Assembly: GCA_046263255.1 (NCBI GenBank)
Contig: JBHELD010000031.1
Coordinates: 68,926-132,925, forward strand
Length of the DNA stretch: 64,000 bases
Direction of reading: 5' to 3'
Source of the DNA: JALZEG01 sp046263255
GTDB taxonomy: Bacteria > Actinomycetota > CADDZG01 > WHSQ01
Shown here: one piece after another, positions 17,103-25,257 of the stretch
How the letters are laid out: every line of letters begins with the position of its first letter
How positions within the stretch are numbered: position 1 is the first letter of the stretch
The notes under the pieces: model-generated
The model's database searches: none
Told to the model about the DNA's origin: nothing
Seen by the model: the letters and a program-made list of their open reading frames with translations, nothing else
Position numbers and translations under genes: made by a program

Positions 17103-17117
17103 CCGGCGCCGGCCGGT

Positions 17118-17190
17118 GACCGGACGCGACCCCCTGCGCGACGTGCGACGACCGGGCGCGACCCTCTGCGCGACTTGCGATGACCGGACG
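17118..17190. repeat. 32-bp tandem duplication upstream of a membrane-protein gene
   Basis: Units 17118-17149 and 17150-17181 match at 28 of 32 bases, and the first 9 bases of a third copy follow. They fill most of the 109-bp gap between the cupredoxin gene and the next start. The unit length is not a multiple of three, in keeping with non-coding DNA. Confidence 0.85.
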
Positions 17191-17211
17191 CCGGCTGCTC
17201 CGCAGCCTTCG

Positions 17212-18282
17212 ATGAACGCGCGCCGCGGCGGCCCGGCCGCCGTCCTCGCGGCCGTGGGAGGCGCTGCGTTCGGTCTGCTCGCGACGATCGCGGCGGGCGC
17301 GGTCGCGACCGCGGGGCTCGACCTGACCGTCCCGGACCTCCTGTCGGTCGAGTCGCCGCCCGACGTCCTCCGCTATTCCGTCGTGCTCGGCCTGGGAGGC
17401 CTTCGGGTGCCGCTGGACCTCTCCGGCATCACCGGGACCCTCGCTCCCTTGACTTCCGGGGCGGCCGCGTTCGCCGCCATCGCGTGGGCCGTCGGGACGC
17501 GCGGCGCCGTCGCTTCCCGCCGCGTCACGGTCGCCGTCGTGAGCGTCTCGTTCGCGGTCGTATGCGCCGTCGCGGCCCTGCTGACACGCGGCTCCGGCGG
17601 CGCGTCCGCCGGTTGGGCGGGGGCCACCGGCCTCGCCTGGGGCGCGGCCGCCGCGTTCTGGGGGACGTCCGCGCGCGCCGGCGGCACACGGGAGGGCCCG
17701 TCGCGGCGCGTTCTGCTCGGTTGGGCCGGCGGGCTCGCGGCCGCCTGGGCCGGCGCGGGCGCCGTCGTCCTGCTCGTCCTCGGCAAGATCGACGGCGCGC
17801 GCTTCGGCGGGATCGTCCCGCTGATCGTCGCGTTCGCGCCGAACGTGCTCTCGGCGCTGGTCGCGCTCGGCTGCGGCGCGCGCGTCGAGCTGGGGGAGCA
17901 CTCGACCGACGGCGCGAGCATCGACGCGCTCGAGGGCGTGGCGCTGTGGGACTGGAACGGAGGCGCGGCCCCCTGGTACGTGCTCGCGCTGGCCGCCCTG
18001 CCGCTGGTGGCGAGCGTGGTGGCGGCCGCGGCGTCGCCCGACGAGTCGCGCCTGCGACGAGGCGTGCGCAACGGCGTGGTCCTGGGCGCAACGGTGGCGC
18101 TGCTCGGATGGGCGGGCTCCTACCAGGCGACGGTACGCGCGTCCGGAGACGCCGCGACGATCCGCGTCGGGATCGACGTGGCGCCGGCGTTCCTGCTGGG
18201 GATCGCGTGGGGCATCGCCGGCTCGTTCGTAGCGTCGTGGCTGCCCTGGCCTCTGCGCCGCCCTAGGGTGGTCCCGCCATGA
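17212..18282 (+). CDS. polytopic membrane protein of unknown function
   Basis: This 356-residue protein is strongly hydrophobic, with roughly eight membrane segments by eye (for example AVLAAVGGAAFGLLATIAAG near the N-terminus). It has extended Ala/Gly-rich stretches and no recognised catalytic motif. The ATG at 17212 is the first after the tandem repeat. Its TGA is overlapped by the ATG of a 13-codon mini-frame (ATGA) that duplicates the start of the next gene. I do not recognise the family. Confidence 0.7.
   Translation: MNARRGGPAAVLAAVGGAAFGLLATIAAGAVATAGLDLTVPDLLSVESPPDVLRYSVVLGLGGLRVPLDLSGITGTLAPLTSGAAAFAAIAWAVGTRGAVASRRVTVAVVSVSFAVVCAVAALLTRGSGGASAGWAGATGLAWGAAAAFWGTSARAGGTREGPSRRVLLGWAGGLAAAWAGAGAVVLLVLGKIDGARFGGIVPLIVAFAPNVLSALVALGCGARVELGEHSTDGASIDALEGVALWDWNGGAAPWYVLALAALPLVASVVAAAASPDESRLRRGVRNGVVLGATVALLGWAGSYQATVRASGDAATIRVGIDVAPAFLLGIAWGIAGSFVASWLPWPLRRPRVVPP
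18264..18269 (+). promoter_or_regulatory. possible -10 box before the duplicated start region
   Basis: TAGGGT lies 9 nt before the ATG at 18279, the first of two near-identical start regions. It lies inside the end of the preceding coding region. Confidence 0.35.
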
Positions 18283-18354
18283 CGAGAACGCTGCTCGCCC
18301 ACCTCGTGCTCCCGCCGTGACGAGAACGCTGCTCGCTCACTTCGTCGTCGGCCC
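18272..18354 (+). repeat. 38-bp tandem duplication of a gene start
   Basis: The segment from 18272 is repeated 38 bp downstream with 33 of 36 bases identical. The first copy has ATG at 18279 and reads MTRTLLAHLVLPP then stops. The second copy has GTG at 18317 and reads VTRTLLAHFV into the hydrolase. The mini-frame stop overlaps the real start as GTGA. Confidence 0.92.
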
Positions 18355-18970
18355 CCTCGGCTGCAACTGCTACGTCGTCGGGGACCCGGAGACGAAGGAC
18401 GCGGTCGTGGTCGATCCCGGCGGCGATGCCGCGCGCCTGATCGCGGAGCTCGACCGGCTCGGCGTGACCGTCACGGCCGTCGTGGCGACGCACGCTCATT
18501 TCGACCACCTGATCGCGGGAGAGGCCCTGCGCGCGCACACCGGTGCACCTTTCTATCTCCACCCGTCCGACCGGTTCCTCCTCGACTGGTGGTACGAGTC
18601 GGGACGGCTGTTCCTCGGCGTCGAGCTGCCGCCCCCTCCCGCGATCGACGCGGACGCGACGGAGGGCCTCGTGCTGCCGGCCGGCGCGGCGGGGCTCCGG
18701 GTGATCCACACCCCGGGCCACTCACCGGGGTCGATCTCGCTCGTCGCGCCGGACGCGCTCTACTCGGGTGACGCTCTGTTCGCGGGCTCCGTCGGCCGCA
18801 CGGACCTGCCGGGAGGCGACACGAAGGTGCTCGTCGACGCGATCAGGTCGAAGCTGTTCGCGTTCGACGACGCGACGCCGGTGTTCCCCGGACACGGCGA
18901 GCCGACGACGGTGGGCGAGGAGAAGGAGCTCAACCCGTTCGTCGGACGGCGGGCGCGCGGCTTCGTCTAA
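18317..18970 (+). CDS. metallo-beta-lactamase-fold hydrolase (glyoxalase II-like)
   Basis: This 217-residue MBL-fold protein resembles hydroxyacylglutathione hydrolase-type enzymes. The dinuclear-metal motif THAHFDH is at 58-64; HTPGHSPGSIS, SGDALFAGSVGRTDLPGG and FPGHGEPTTVGEE follow in order. The GTG at 18317 overlaps the stop of an upstream 13-codon copy of its own start. The natural thioester or other substrate is unknown. Its stop codon is interlocked with that of the convergent cupredoxin gene. Confidence 0.9.
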   Translation: MTRTLLAHFVVGPLGCNCYVVGDPETKDAVVVDPGGDAARLIAELDRLGVTVTAVVATHAHFDHLIAGEALRAHTGAPFYLHPSDRFLLDWWYESGRLFLGVELPPPPAIDADATEGLVLPAGAAGLRVIHTPGHSPGSISLVAPDALYSGDALFAGSVGRTDLPGGDTKVLVDAIRSKLFAFDDATPVFPGHGEPTTVGEEKELNPFVGRRARGFV

Positions 18971-19434
18971 TAGTCGTAGTCGTCGGAGCCCTGGTCGTCT
19001 TGCCCTGCGCCCCCGGATCCCGCGCCGGACCCGCCGGAGCCGACGACGATCCGGCCCGTCATCTGGCCGGGGTGGAAGCGGCAGATGAACTCGACGACCG
19101 TGTCGTCGTCGGGCGCCTCGAAGCCCACGAGCGCGGTCCCTCCGATGTCGGCGGTGACGTCGACCCGAACGGCCGACGCGGTGAACGAGTGCGCGACGTT
19201 CCCGGCGTTCACGAGCTCGATCGAGACGCTCTCTCCCGGCGACACCGTGAGCTCGTCGGGGTCGAACGCGAAGTCCGTCGCCCTTATCGACAAGGGCCCG
19301 TCGCCGGCGGGCTCCTCCGCTCCGCCCGCGTCCCGGTCGCGCGGGGGCGAGTCCTGCTGGTCCTCCGGCGAGCCGCCGCAAGCCGCTGCGGCGAGCACCG
19401 TGGCGGCAAGGAGTGCGAGGAGCCGGCGCGGCAT
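18967..19434 (-). CDS. cupredoxin-domain lipoprotein
   Basis: This 155-residue protein has a lipobox ending at C19 (AAAACG), a short acidic linker and a plastocyanin-like domain. Likely copper ligands are H82 (VAHSF), C118, H121 and M125 (FICRFHPGQM), a tighter C-x2-H-x3-M spacing than in the upstream paralogue. The C-terminus is a Gly/Ser stretch then an acidic Asp/Tyr tail. It is probably a membrane-anchored electron carrier or a domain that docks to an oxidase, but no partner is adjacent. Confidence 0.87.
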   Translation of the reverse strand: MPRRLLALLAATVLAAAACGGSPEDQQDSPPRDRDAGGAEEPAGDGPLSIRATDFAFDPDELTVSPGESVSIELVNAGNVAHSFTASAVRVDVTADIGGTALVGFEAPDDDTVVEFICRFHPGQMTGRIVVGSGGSGAGSGGAGQDDQGSDDYDY

Positions 19435-19438
19435 CGTG

Positions 19439-19681
19439 CTAGAAGATGTAAGGCGGGACCGCGGGAAGGGGGACGCCGGGATACCTGTCGACCTCCCGCT
19501 CGAGCGTGACCCGAACCTGGTCTTCGCGTGCTGCGAGACGGCGGTCGACCTCCCTGAACCCCAGCTTCTGGAGCCGCTTCAGCTCACCGGCGTGGCTCTT
19601 GCGCGGCTTCGCGTCCGGCGCGGTGAGGTAGACGTCGAGGGTGATGCGCTGCGTGACCTTCTTCTGTTTGCCTTCGGCCAT
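19439..19681 (-). CDS. small basic hypothetical protein (80 residues)
   Basis: This 80-residue charged cytoplasmic protein starts MAEGKQKKVTQRITLDVYL and has a Lys/Arg-rich middle (KPRKSHAGELKRLQKLGFREVDRR would be its core, positions about 26-48). It has no recognised family. It sits 4 bp upstream of the cupredoxin lipoprotein, so the two probably share a transcript. A TAACCT box 6 nt before the ATG indicates a leaderless start. Confidence 0.6.
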   Translation of the reverse strand: MAEGKQKKVTQRITLDVYLTAPDAKPRKSHAGELKRLQKLGFREVDRRLAAREDQVRVTLEREVDRYPGVPLPAVPPYIF

Positions 19682-19687
19682 CGGGCG

Positions 19688-19693
19688 AGGTTA
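19688..19693 (-). promoter_or_regulatory. -10 box of the 80-residue protein gene (leaderless)
   Basis: TAACCT on the minus strand ends 6 nt before the ATG at 19681, the same hexamer and spacing as at the KDPG aldolase gene. Confidence 0.6.
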
Positions 19694-19712
19694 ACACCGG
19701 GCCGCGTGCCCC

Positions 19713-20675
19713 CTAGATCCACTCCCGGCGCTTGAGGAACACGTAGAGCCCGATCGCGCTCGCCGCCATCAGCGTCAGCGCGAACCAGAAGCCGAAGAGC
19801 CGCCCGTCCTCGGGAACGAGCCGGAAGTTCATCCCGTAGACGCTCGCGATGAAGGTCGGAACCGCGATCACCGCCGCCCACCCCGTCAGCCTCTTCGTCA
19901 CCTCGTTCAGCGAGTACGCCTGCTCGGCCCTCGTCAGGTCGAGCACGGCCTGGCTCAGGTCGTCGGCGTTGCGGATCTGGTCCCCGATCCTCAGCGTGTG
20001 GTCGTGCACGTCCTGGAAGTGCACGAAGATGTCGCCCGGGACGCGCTCGTGCGTCTTCACGTCCTCGATCACCCGTGCGACCGGCAGCGCGTAGCGCCGC
20101 AGCCGCGAGATCTTCTGCTTGACGGAGTAGAGCTGCCGCGACACGGGTGCCCCCGGGTGGGTCAGCACGAGGTCTTCGAGCTCCTCGACCCTCGCCTCGA
20201 GGTCGTCGGCGATCTCCTGGTAGTCGTCGACCACCGCGTCGAGCAGCGTGTGCAGCAGGTACGAGGGCCCCTGCCCCAGCCCCTGCCGGGCGCGCGCCCA
20301 CCGCCGCTTCGCCTCCGAGATCGTCCGGTGCGCGCCGGCGTGCAGCGTGAGGACGTACCTGTCGCCGATGAAGCAGGCGATCTGCGTCGCCTCGAGCTGG
20401 TCGTCGACGTGGTCGAGCTGGTCGAGGACGACGAAGACGTGGTCGTCGTACGACTCGATCTTCGGACGTTGCCGCGTGTTGACCGCGTCCTCGACCGCGA
20501 GCGGGTGCAGCCCGAACTCCTCGGCGATCACCGCGACGTCCTCGTCCGTGAGCGTCGAGACGTCCGTCTCCGCCCACAACAGAGTGCCCGGCTCGCCGCG
20601 GAGGTCGGACACGCGGGCGAGGTCCTCGACCTCTGCCCATCCGCTTTCTGCCGAGTGGCAGATGGCCATGAGCAT
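19713..20675 (-). CDS. corA: CorA magnesium/cobalt transporter
   Basis: This 320-residue divalent-cation channel has the CorA layout: a soluble N-terminal funnel, a long coiled stalk (about 130-250), two membrane helices at the C-terminus and the GMN selectivity motif (281-283, SVYGMNF). It takes up magnesium at the inner membrane as a pentamer. An ATG two codons downstream is also possible. A TATCGT box 6 nt before the chosen start suggests leaderless expression. It is divergent from the aminotransferase gene. Confidence 0.94.
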   Translation of the reverse strand: MLMAICHSAESGWAEVEDLARVSDLRGEPGTLLWAETDVSTLTDEDVAVIAEEFGLHPLAVEDAVNTRQRPKIESYDDHVFVVLDQLDHVDDQLEATQIACFIGDRYVLTLHAGAHRTISEAKRRWARARQGLGQGPSYLLHTLLDAVVDDYQEIADDLEARVEELEDLVLTHPGAPVSRQLYSVKQKISRLRRYALPVARVIEDVKTHERVPGDIFVHFQDVHDHTLRIGDQIRNADDLSQAVLDLTRAEQAYSLNEVTKRLTGWAAVIAVPTFIASVYGMNFRLVPEDGRLFGFWFALTLMAASAIGLYVFLKRREWI

Positions 20676-20681
20676 GTTTAG

Positions 20682-20687
20682 ACGATA
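20682..20687 (-). promoter_or_regulatory. -10 box of corA (leaderless)
   Basis: TATCGT on the minus strand ends 6 nt before the corA ATG. Confidence 0.55.
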
Positions 20688-20715
20688 CGGCCAAACATGC
20701 GGCGCGAGCTCCGTT

Positions 20716-20721
20716 TACGCT
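20716..20721 (+). promoter_or_regulatory. -10 box of the class III aminotransferase gene (leaderless)
   Basis: TACGCT ends 7 nt before the ATG at 20729. It shares a 53-bp divergent spacer with the corA promoter. Confidence 0.55.
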
Positions 20722-20728
20722 CGGCGGG

Positions 20729-22087
20729 ATGACGGCGATCGGCAAGAGGGCGCGCGCGGAGGAGATCCTACGGGCGGAGACGCAGCGGTTCGAGGAGAGG
20801 ACGCCGCGGTCGCGCGAGCTGTTCGGACGCGCGTCGAGGTCGATGCCGTTCGGCGTCACCTCTTCCTTCCAGGCCGGGGACCCCTACCCGATTTATCTCG
20901 CCGGTGGCCGGGGGAGCAAGGTCACCGACGTCGACGGGCACGAGTACGTGGACTTTCACAACGGGTTCGGCACGATGGTCGCCGGCCACGCGCACCCGCG
21001 CGTGCGCGCCGCGATCGAGCGCGCGGCGGCGAACGGAACGCACTTCGCGGCCACTACCGAGACCGCGGTGCTGCTCGCCGAGGAGCTGAAGCGCCGGTTC
21101 GGGATCGAGAAGGTGCGCTTCACGAACTCGGGGACCGAGGCGACGATGGACGCCGTGCGGCTGGGCCGTGCGGCGGCCGGAAAGGACGTGCTGCTGAAGA
21201 TCGAGGGCAGCTACCACGGGCACCACGACGCGGTGATGTTCTCGGTCGTCCCGACGATGGACTCCAGCGGCCCGGTCGAGCGGCCGTGGTCGGTGCCCTT
21301 CTCGCGCGGGATCCCTGCGGACGCGTCGAACGACACGATGATCGTGCCGTTCAACGACGTGCCCGCGCTCGAGGAGACGCTGCGGGCGGCCGGCGACCGC
21401 ATCGGCGCGCTGATCATGGAGCCGGTGATGATGAACATCGGCATCGTGCTGCCGCAGCCCGGCTATCTCGACAAGGTCAGGGAGCTGTGCACGCGCCACG
21501 GCGTCGTCTTGATCTTCGACGAGGTGAAGACCGGCTGCACGATCGCGCCCGGGGGCGCGATCGAGATGTTCGGAGTGCAGCCGGATCTCGTGTGCCTCGC
21601 CAAGGCGATCGGCGGCGGCACCCCGATCGGCGCGTTCGGGGGCCGCGCCGACATCATGGACGAGATCTGCAACGGCGTCGCGGCGCTCGGGACGTTCAAC
21701 GGGAACCCGCTCTCGATGGGGGCCGCGCTCGCGACGCTCACGGAGGTCCTGGACGACGCCGCGTACGCGCACCTGCGCGCGCTCGGGACGATGCTTGCGG
21801 CGGGATGCCAGAAGGCGCTGGACGCGGCCGGGATCGAGGCCGTGACGACGGACCTCGGCTGCAAGGGCTCGATCACGTTCCGCGACCGTCCGCTCGAGCG
21901 CTACCGCGACTTCCAGGGCGTCGACGACTCGCTGTTCGAGGCGTACTGGTGGTGGCTCGTCAACCGCGGTGTCTTCCAGACGCCGGGCAAGGAAGAGCAG
22001 TGGACGCTCTCGGTCCAGCACACCGACGACGACGTCGAGCTCTTCCTGCAGGTGTTCAACGGCTACTGCGAGGCCCTCGGGGGCTGA
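20729..22087 (+). CDS. class III PLP aminotransferase (glutamate-1-semialdehyde aminomutase-like)
   Basis: This 452-residue fold-type I PLP enzyme carries the GSAM-like segments FTNSGTEATMDAVRLGRA (131-148), FDEVKTG (263-269; D264 contacts the pyridine) and the Schiff-base lysine K292 in LAKAIGGGTPIGAFGG. It could be a true aminomutase for haem synthesis, but no haem genes are nearby. Many related proteins are aminotransferases of other substrates, so I keep the general call. Leaderless promoter upstream. Confidence 0.88.
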   Translation: MTAIGKRARAEEILRAETQRFEERTPRSRELFGRASRSMPFGVTSSFQAGDPYPIYLAGGRGSKVTDVDGHEYVDFHNGFGTMVAGHAHPRVRAAIERAAANGTHFAATTETAVLLAEELKRRFGIEKVRFTNSGTEATMDAVRLGRAAAGKDVLLKIEGSYHGHHDAVMFSVVPTMDSSGPVERPWSVPFSRGIPADASNDTMIVPFNDVPALEETLRAAGDRIGALIMEPVMMNIGIVLPQPGYLDKVRELCTRHGVVLIFDEVKTGCTIAPGGAIEMFGVQPDLVCLAKAIGGGTPIGAFGGRADIMDEICNGVAALGTFNGNPLSMGAALATLTEVLDDAAYAHLRALGTMLAAGCQKALDAAGIEAVTTDLGCKGSITFRDRPLERYRDFQGVDDSLFEAYWWWLVNRGVFQTPGKEEQWTLSVQHTDDDVELFLQVFNGYCEALGG

Positions 22088-22099
22088 GGGCCGAAACTG

Positions 22100-22447
22100 T
22101 TGACCGAACAGCTCGCTCGGGGTGGCTACAAGCGGCACCTCGAGGAGAAGATGAACGCGCTTGTCGAAGACGAGATATCGCAATGGGAGACTTGTCTCGT
22201 ACCAAACGTCGTGAGCAAGGCTCTCAGCAACTACGTTCTGCCGGTGCTGAACGTGGCGTTCCTAGTCGTCTCGCTGTTGTTGGCGAACGAAGCTGCAAAC
22301 CACGAGCCGGTTCCCCATTGGATCGATACGGCGGCGCCGTGGCTCTCGTGTGGGCTTGTCGTGCTGGTCGCCGTAGGGTACGTCCAGGCGCTTCGCGCAG
22401 CGGAAGACGCGTATGGTGCCGCCGGCGGGTCGCAGGACCGGGATTGA
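22100..22447 (+). CDS. small two-helix membrane protein, lower GC than neighbours
   Basis: This 115-residue protein has a charged N-terminal helix and two membrane segments (about 47-62 and 83-99). The start is uncertain: the TTG at 22100 is used here, but an ATG at 22151 is possible. Codon use is less GC-biased than that of flanking genes, hinting at transfer. I do not recognise the family. Confidence 0.55.
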   Translation: MTEQLARGGYKRHLEEKMNALVEDEISQWETCLVPNVVSKALSNYVLPVLNVAFLVVSLLLANEAANHEPVPHWIDTAAPWLSCGLVVLVAVGYVQALRAAEDAYGAAGGSQDRD

Positions 22448-22482
22448 TCGGTCTTCGATCTTCCCTCGGGGGCTGAGACGTT

Positions 22483-23493
22483 TCAGCCGCAGCCCGGCGG
22501 CGTCTCGTCGAGCGGCCACCTCTCCGTGTGGTCCTGGTAGACGATGTAGACGAACGAATCGTCGCCCGGAACCATCCAGAGCTGTGGCGGCCCGTAGAGA
22601 TGCCTGAGCAGCGTGTCGCGCGCGCCGGACGGGAGGTGCGCATCGGCGCGGAAAGCCTCGCTCGTCGCCGCGTCGCCGAACGCGTTCTCGGGATCGCGGA
22701 CGTAGATCCGGGACGCGCCCTCGCTGCTGCTCCCCAGCGGCCATCCCAGGAGCAGGTCCGCCGTGTCGCCCCCGTAGCACCCGCCGGTGCGCGTCATCAC
22801 TACGTCGAGGCGGACGTCGCACCCGTCGGCGGTGTGCCACCGCTGCAGGTAGCCGGCGGAGTAATCGGGCTCCAGCGAGAGGTCCGTCGCCTCTTCGTCG
22901 TCGCACGTGATCGTCGTGAGCGGCTCGCGGAACCGGATCGACCGCACGACCTTGCGCGCCGCGGCCGCGTCCGCCGCGGACGCGTCCTTCCCGAACCAGA
23001 CGTGGAGGCCGAAGTTCGACTGCCCCCTCACGCATAGCGAGAGGAAGCGGCGGGGCGGAGACCCGTACTCGCCGCGGACGACCTCCGCCCGCCCGAGCCT
23101 CAGAGGTGTCTCGGTCGTCTTCCTGCAGACGATCGCGAGCCTGATCGATTGCGACAGCTCGAGCGCGACCGCGTGCGCGGGGACCTGCCGGAAGTCCCAC
23201 GCGCCCGTCTCCGCCCGCCGCAGGTCCGGGTGGGCGAAACGGTGGCGGACGTTCGACAGGACGGCTCCTTCGTGCGTCGCCAGGCCGACGGGCGCGTCGA
23301 ACGTCTGGACGTGCCAGCCCGGAGGATGGCGCCACGACCACGGCAGGTCCGGATGGGTGAACGTGATCCATCCGTCCGCGGGGTTCGGCCGCGGCGGCGG
23401 GGGGCGCTGCGAGCGTGGGCCCTCGGCGGCCCCCGTGCACGCGCACGCGAGGAGCGCGACGCAGACGACGGGCAGCAGGAGTCTCCGCACCAC
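22483..23493 (-). CDS. lipoprotein of unknown function
   Basis: This 336-residue exported protein has a short signal peptide and a cysteine-rich lipobox (LLACAC, C17/C19). A Pro-rich linker and a domain starting ITFTHPDLPWSWRHPPGW follow; the N-terminal half resembles PsbP-like or Mog1-type domains of Gram-positive lipoproteins, and that is a loose resemblance only. Paired cysteines (TCDD, DGCD, GGCYGG, PPGCG) suggest disulfides. It starts at one of two adjacent GTG codons. No conserved partner is adjacent. Confidence 0.65.
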   Translation of the reverse strand: MVRRLLLPVVCVALLACACTGAAEGPRSQRPPPPRPNPADGWITFTHPDLPWSWRHPPGWHVQTFDAPVGLATHEGAVLSNVRHRFAHPDLRRAETGAWDFRQVPAHAVALELSQSIRLAIVCRKTTETPLRLGRAEVVRGEYGSPPRRFLSLCVRGQSNFGLHVWFGKDASAADAAAARKVVRSIRFREPLTTITCDDEEATDLSLEPDYSAGYLQRWHTADGCDVRLDVVMTRTGGCYGGDTADLLLGWPLGSSSEGASRIYVRDPENAFGDAATSEAFRADAHLPSGARDTLLRHLYGPPQLWMVPGDDSFVYIVYQDHTERWPLDETPPGCG

Positions 23494-23517
23494 CCCGATG
23501 ATGCCGCTCCGGCGGGA

Positions 23518-24405
23518 TTACCCCCTGGCCGTCTTCGCCGCAACGGCCCCCGCACCGACCGGCCCCGTCCTCTCCCGGCCCCGCAGCACGGACACCACCA
23601 CGTACACGACGCCGAGGGCGAAGATCAGCGTCCCCATCACGTTCACCTGCGGCGGGACCCCGATGCGCGACGCGCCGAAGACCCACAGCGGGAAAGTGAT
23701 CGTGCCGCCCGCGTTGAAGCTCGTGATCACGTAGTCGTCGATCGAGAGCACGAACGCGAGCAGGGCCGCGGCGAGAACGCCCGGGAAGATCAACGGGAAC
23801 GTCACGGTCCAGAACGTCGTCCACGGCGTCGCGCCGAGGTCCTGGGCCGCGTCCTCCAGGCTCCGGTCCAGCCCGCTCAGGCGCGCCCTGATCGTCACGA
23901 CGACGTAGGAGATCGAGAACAGGATGTGCGCTATGACGATCGTCGAGAAGCCACGCGCCACGTTCAGGGTGACGAAGAGCGACAGGAGCGACACCCCCAG
24001 GACGATCTCCGGCGTCGCCATCGGCAGGAAGATGAAGACGTTGAGCGCGCCGCGCCCCCGCATCCGGTACCGGCTGAGCGCCAGCGCGATCAGCGTCCCG
24101 AGGATCGTCGCGACGAGGGTGCTGACGGCGCCGATGAGCAACGAGTTCTTCAGCGCGGTCGTCAGCTCGGGGATGTCGAACAGCTCGCGGTACCAGCGGA
24201 GGGTAAAGCCCTGCCACGCGAAGTTGAAGCGGCCCCTCGGGTCGTTGAACCCGAACAGGATCATGACGACGATGGGGACGAACAGGTACGCGATCACGCC
24301 GCCGGTGTAGAGACCCAGCAGCCGGCCGCCCACTATGGGCGTCCCGCCGAGGCGGCCCGCGCCTGCTTTGGGCGTCCCGCCGAGGCGGCCCGCGCGCCGC
24401 GTCAC
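23518..24405 (-). CDS. potC: polyamine ABC transporter permease (PotC-like)
   Basis: This 295-residue inner-membrane permease of the spermidine/putrescine type has six membrane helices and the cytoplasmic EAA loop EDAAQDLGATPWTTFWTVTF, which contacts the ATPase. Its GTG start overlaps the potB stop (GTGA). It begins with an in-frame 11-residue duplication (GRLGGTP twice) before the first helix. It is the last gene of a gabT - aldehyde dehydrogenase - potA - potD - potB - potC operon. Substrate inferred from family and from operon partners. Confidence 0.9.
   Translation of the reverse strand: MTRRAGRLGGTPKAGAGRLGGTPIVGGRLLGLYTGGVIAYLFVPIVVMILFGFNDPRGRFNFAWQGFTLRWYRELFDIPELTTALKNSLLIGAVSTLVATILGTLIALALSRYRMRGRGALNVFIFLPMATPEIVLGVSLLSLFVTLNVARGFSTIVIAHILFSISYVVVTIRARLSGLDRSLEDAAQDLGATPWTTFWTVTFPLIFPGVLAAALLAFVLSIDDYVITSFNAGGTITFPLWVFGASRIGVPPQVNVMGTLIFALGVVYVVVSVLRGRERTGPVGAGAVAAKTARG
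24336..24395 (-). repeat. 33-bp in-frame tandem duplication at the start of potC
   Basis: A 27-base block at 24336-24362 recurs identically at 24369-24395, period 33 bp. It encodes AGRLGGTP twice in the cytoplasmic N-terminus of PotC. Confidence 0.93.
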
Positions 24406-25247
24406 GCCGACAGCTCCTCGGTCCCCAGCGCCCGCACGTACGCCCACACGCCGAGGAGGATCCCGGCCATCAGCAGGAACGAGATCGCGGCCCCCTCGGG
24501 GTAGTCGTTGTTCGTGAGGAACTCGCGCTGGATCACGTTGCCGATCATGGTCGTGTTGATCCCGCCCAAGAACGTAGCGTTGACGAAGTCGCCGGCTGCG
24601 GGGATGAACGTCAGCAGCGAGCCCGCGAACACACCCGGGAGGGACAGCGGGAGCGTCACCCTGAGGAAGGCCTGCCTCCGGCTCGAGTACAGGTCGGCCG
24701 CGGCGTCGAGCAGCGCGGGGTCGAGCCGCTCGAGCGAGACGTACAGCGGCAGCGCCATGAACGGCAGGAAGTTGTAGATCATCCCGGCGACGACCGCGGT
24801 CGACGTGGCGAGCACCTGGTACGAGTCGCCGAGCAGTCCCCAGTCCTTCAGCGCGCCCAGGAAGATGCCCTCGTCGGCGAGGATGAACTTCCACGAGAGC
24901 GTCCGGATGATGAACGGCGTGAAGAACGGGAGCAGTATCAGCAGCAGGTACAGGTTCTTGCGGCGGCCGCCCCGCAGCGCGATCCAGTACGCCATCGGGT
25001 AGCTCACCACGAGCGTCGCGACGGTCACGATCAGCCCGTACCAGATCGACCGGATCAGCTGCGTGTCGAACTTTCCCAGCGCCTCGGTATACGTCTGCCA
25101 GTGCCCCGTGAAGACGTAGCCCTCCTCGAGCGAGCCCTCCTGCAGGGACACCGACAGCATCGTGACCATCGGCACGAGGAAGAAGACCGCGAGCCACAGG
25201 CCTCCCGGCAGCGTCAGGAGATAGGGGATCAGCCTCCGCCGGTTCAA
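24402..25247 (-). CDS. potB: polyamine ABC transporter permease (PotB-like)
   Basis: This 281-residue permease has about six membrane helices and the EAA loop LLDAAADLYSSRRQAFLRV. It pairs with PotC to form the membrane channel for putrescine/spermidine uptake. It begins 10 bp after the potD stop and overlaps the potC start by 4 bp, so it is co-translated. Family call is firm; the exact polyamine is inferred. Confidence 0.91.
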   Translation of the reverse strand: MNRRRLIPYLLTLPGGLWLAVFFLVPMVTMLSVSLQEGSLEEGYVFTGHWQTYTEALGKFDTQLIRSIWYGLIVTVATLVVSYPMAYWIALRGGRRKNLYLLLILLPFFTPFIIRTLSWKFILADEGIFLGALKDWGLLGDSYQVLATSTAVVAGMIYNFLPFMALPLYVSLERLDPALLDAAADLYSSRRQAFLRVTLPLSLPGVFAGSLLTFIPAAGDFVNATFLGGINTTMIGNVIQREFLTNNDYPEGAAISFLLMAGILLGVWAYVRALGTEELSA

Positions 25248-25257
25248 CGCGAGGCGG

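Noticed and set aside
20729..22087. hemL as a firm gene symbol for the class III aminotransferase
   Set aside because: Active-site motifs are compatible but no haem pathway neighbours are present and relatives include many non-haem aminotransferases.
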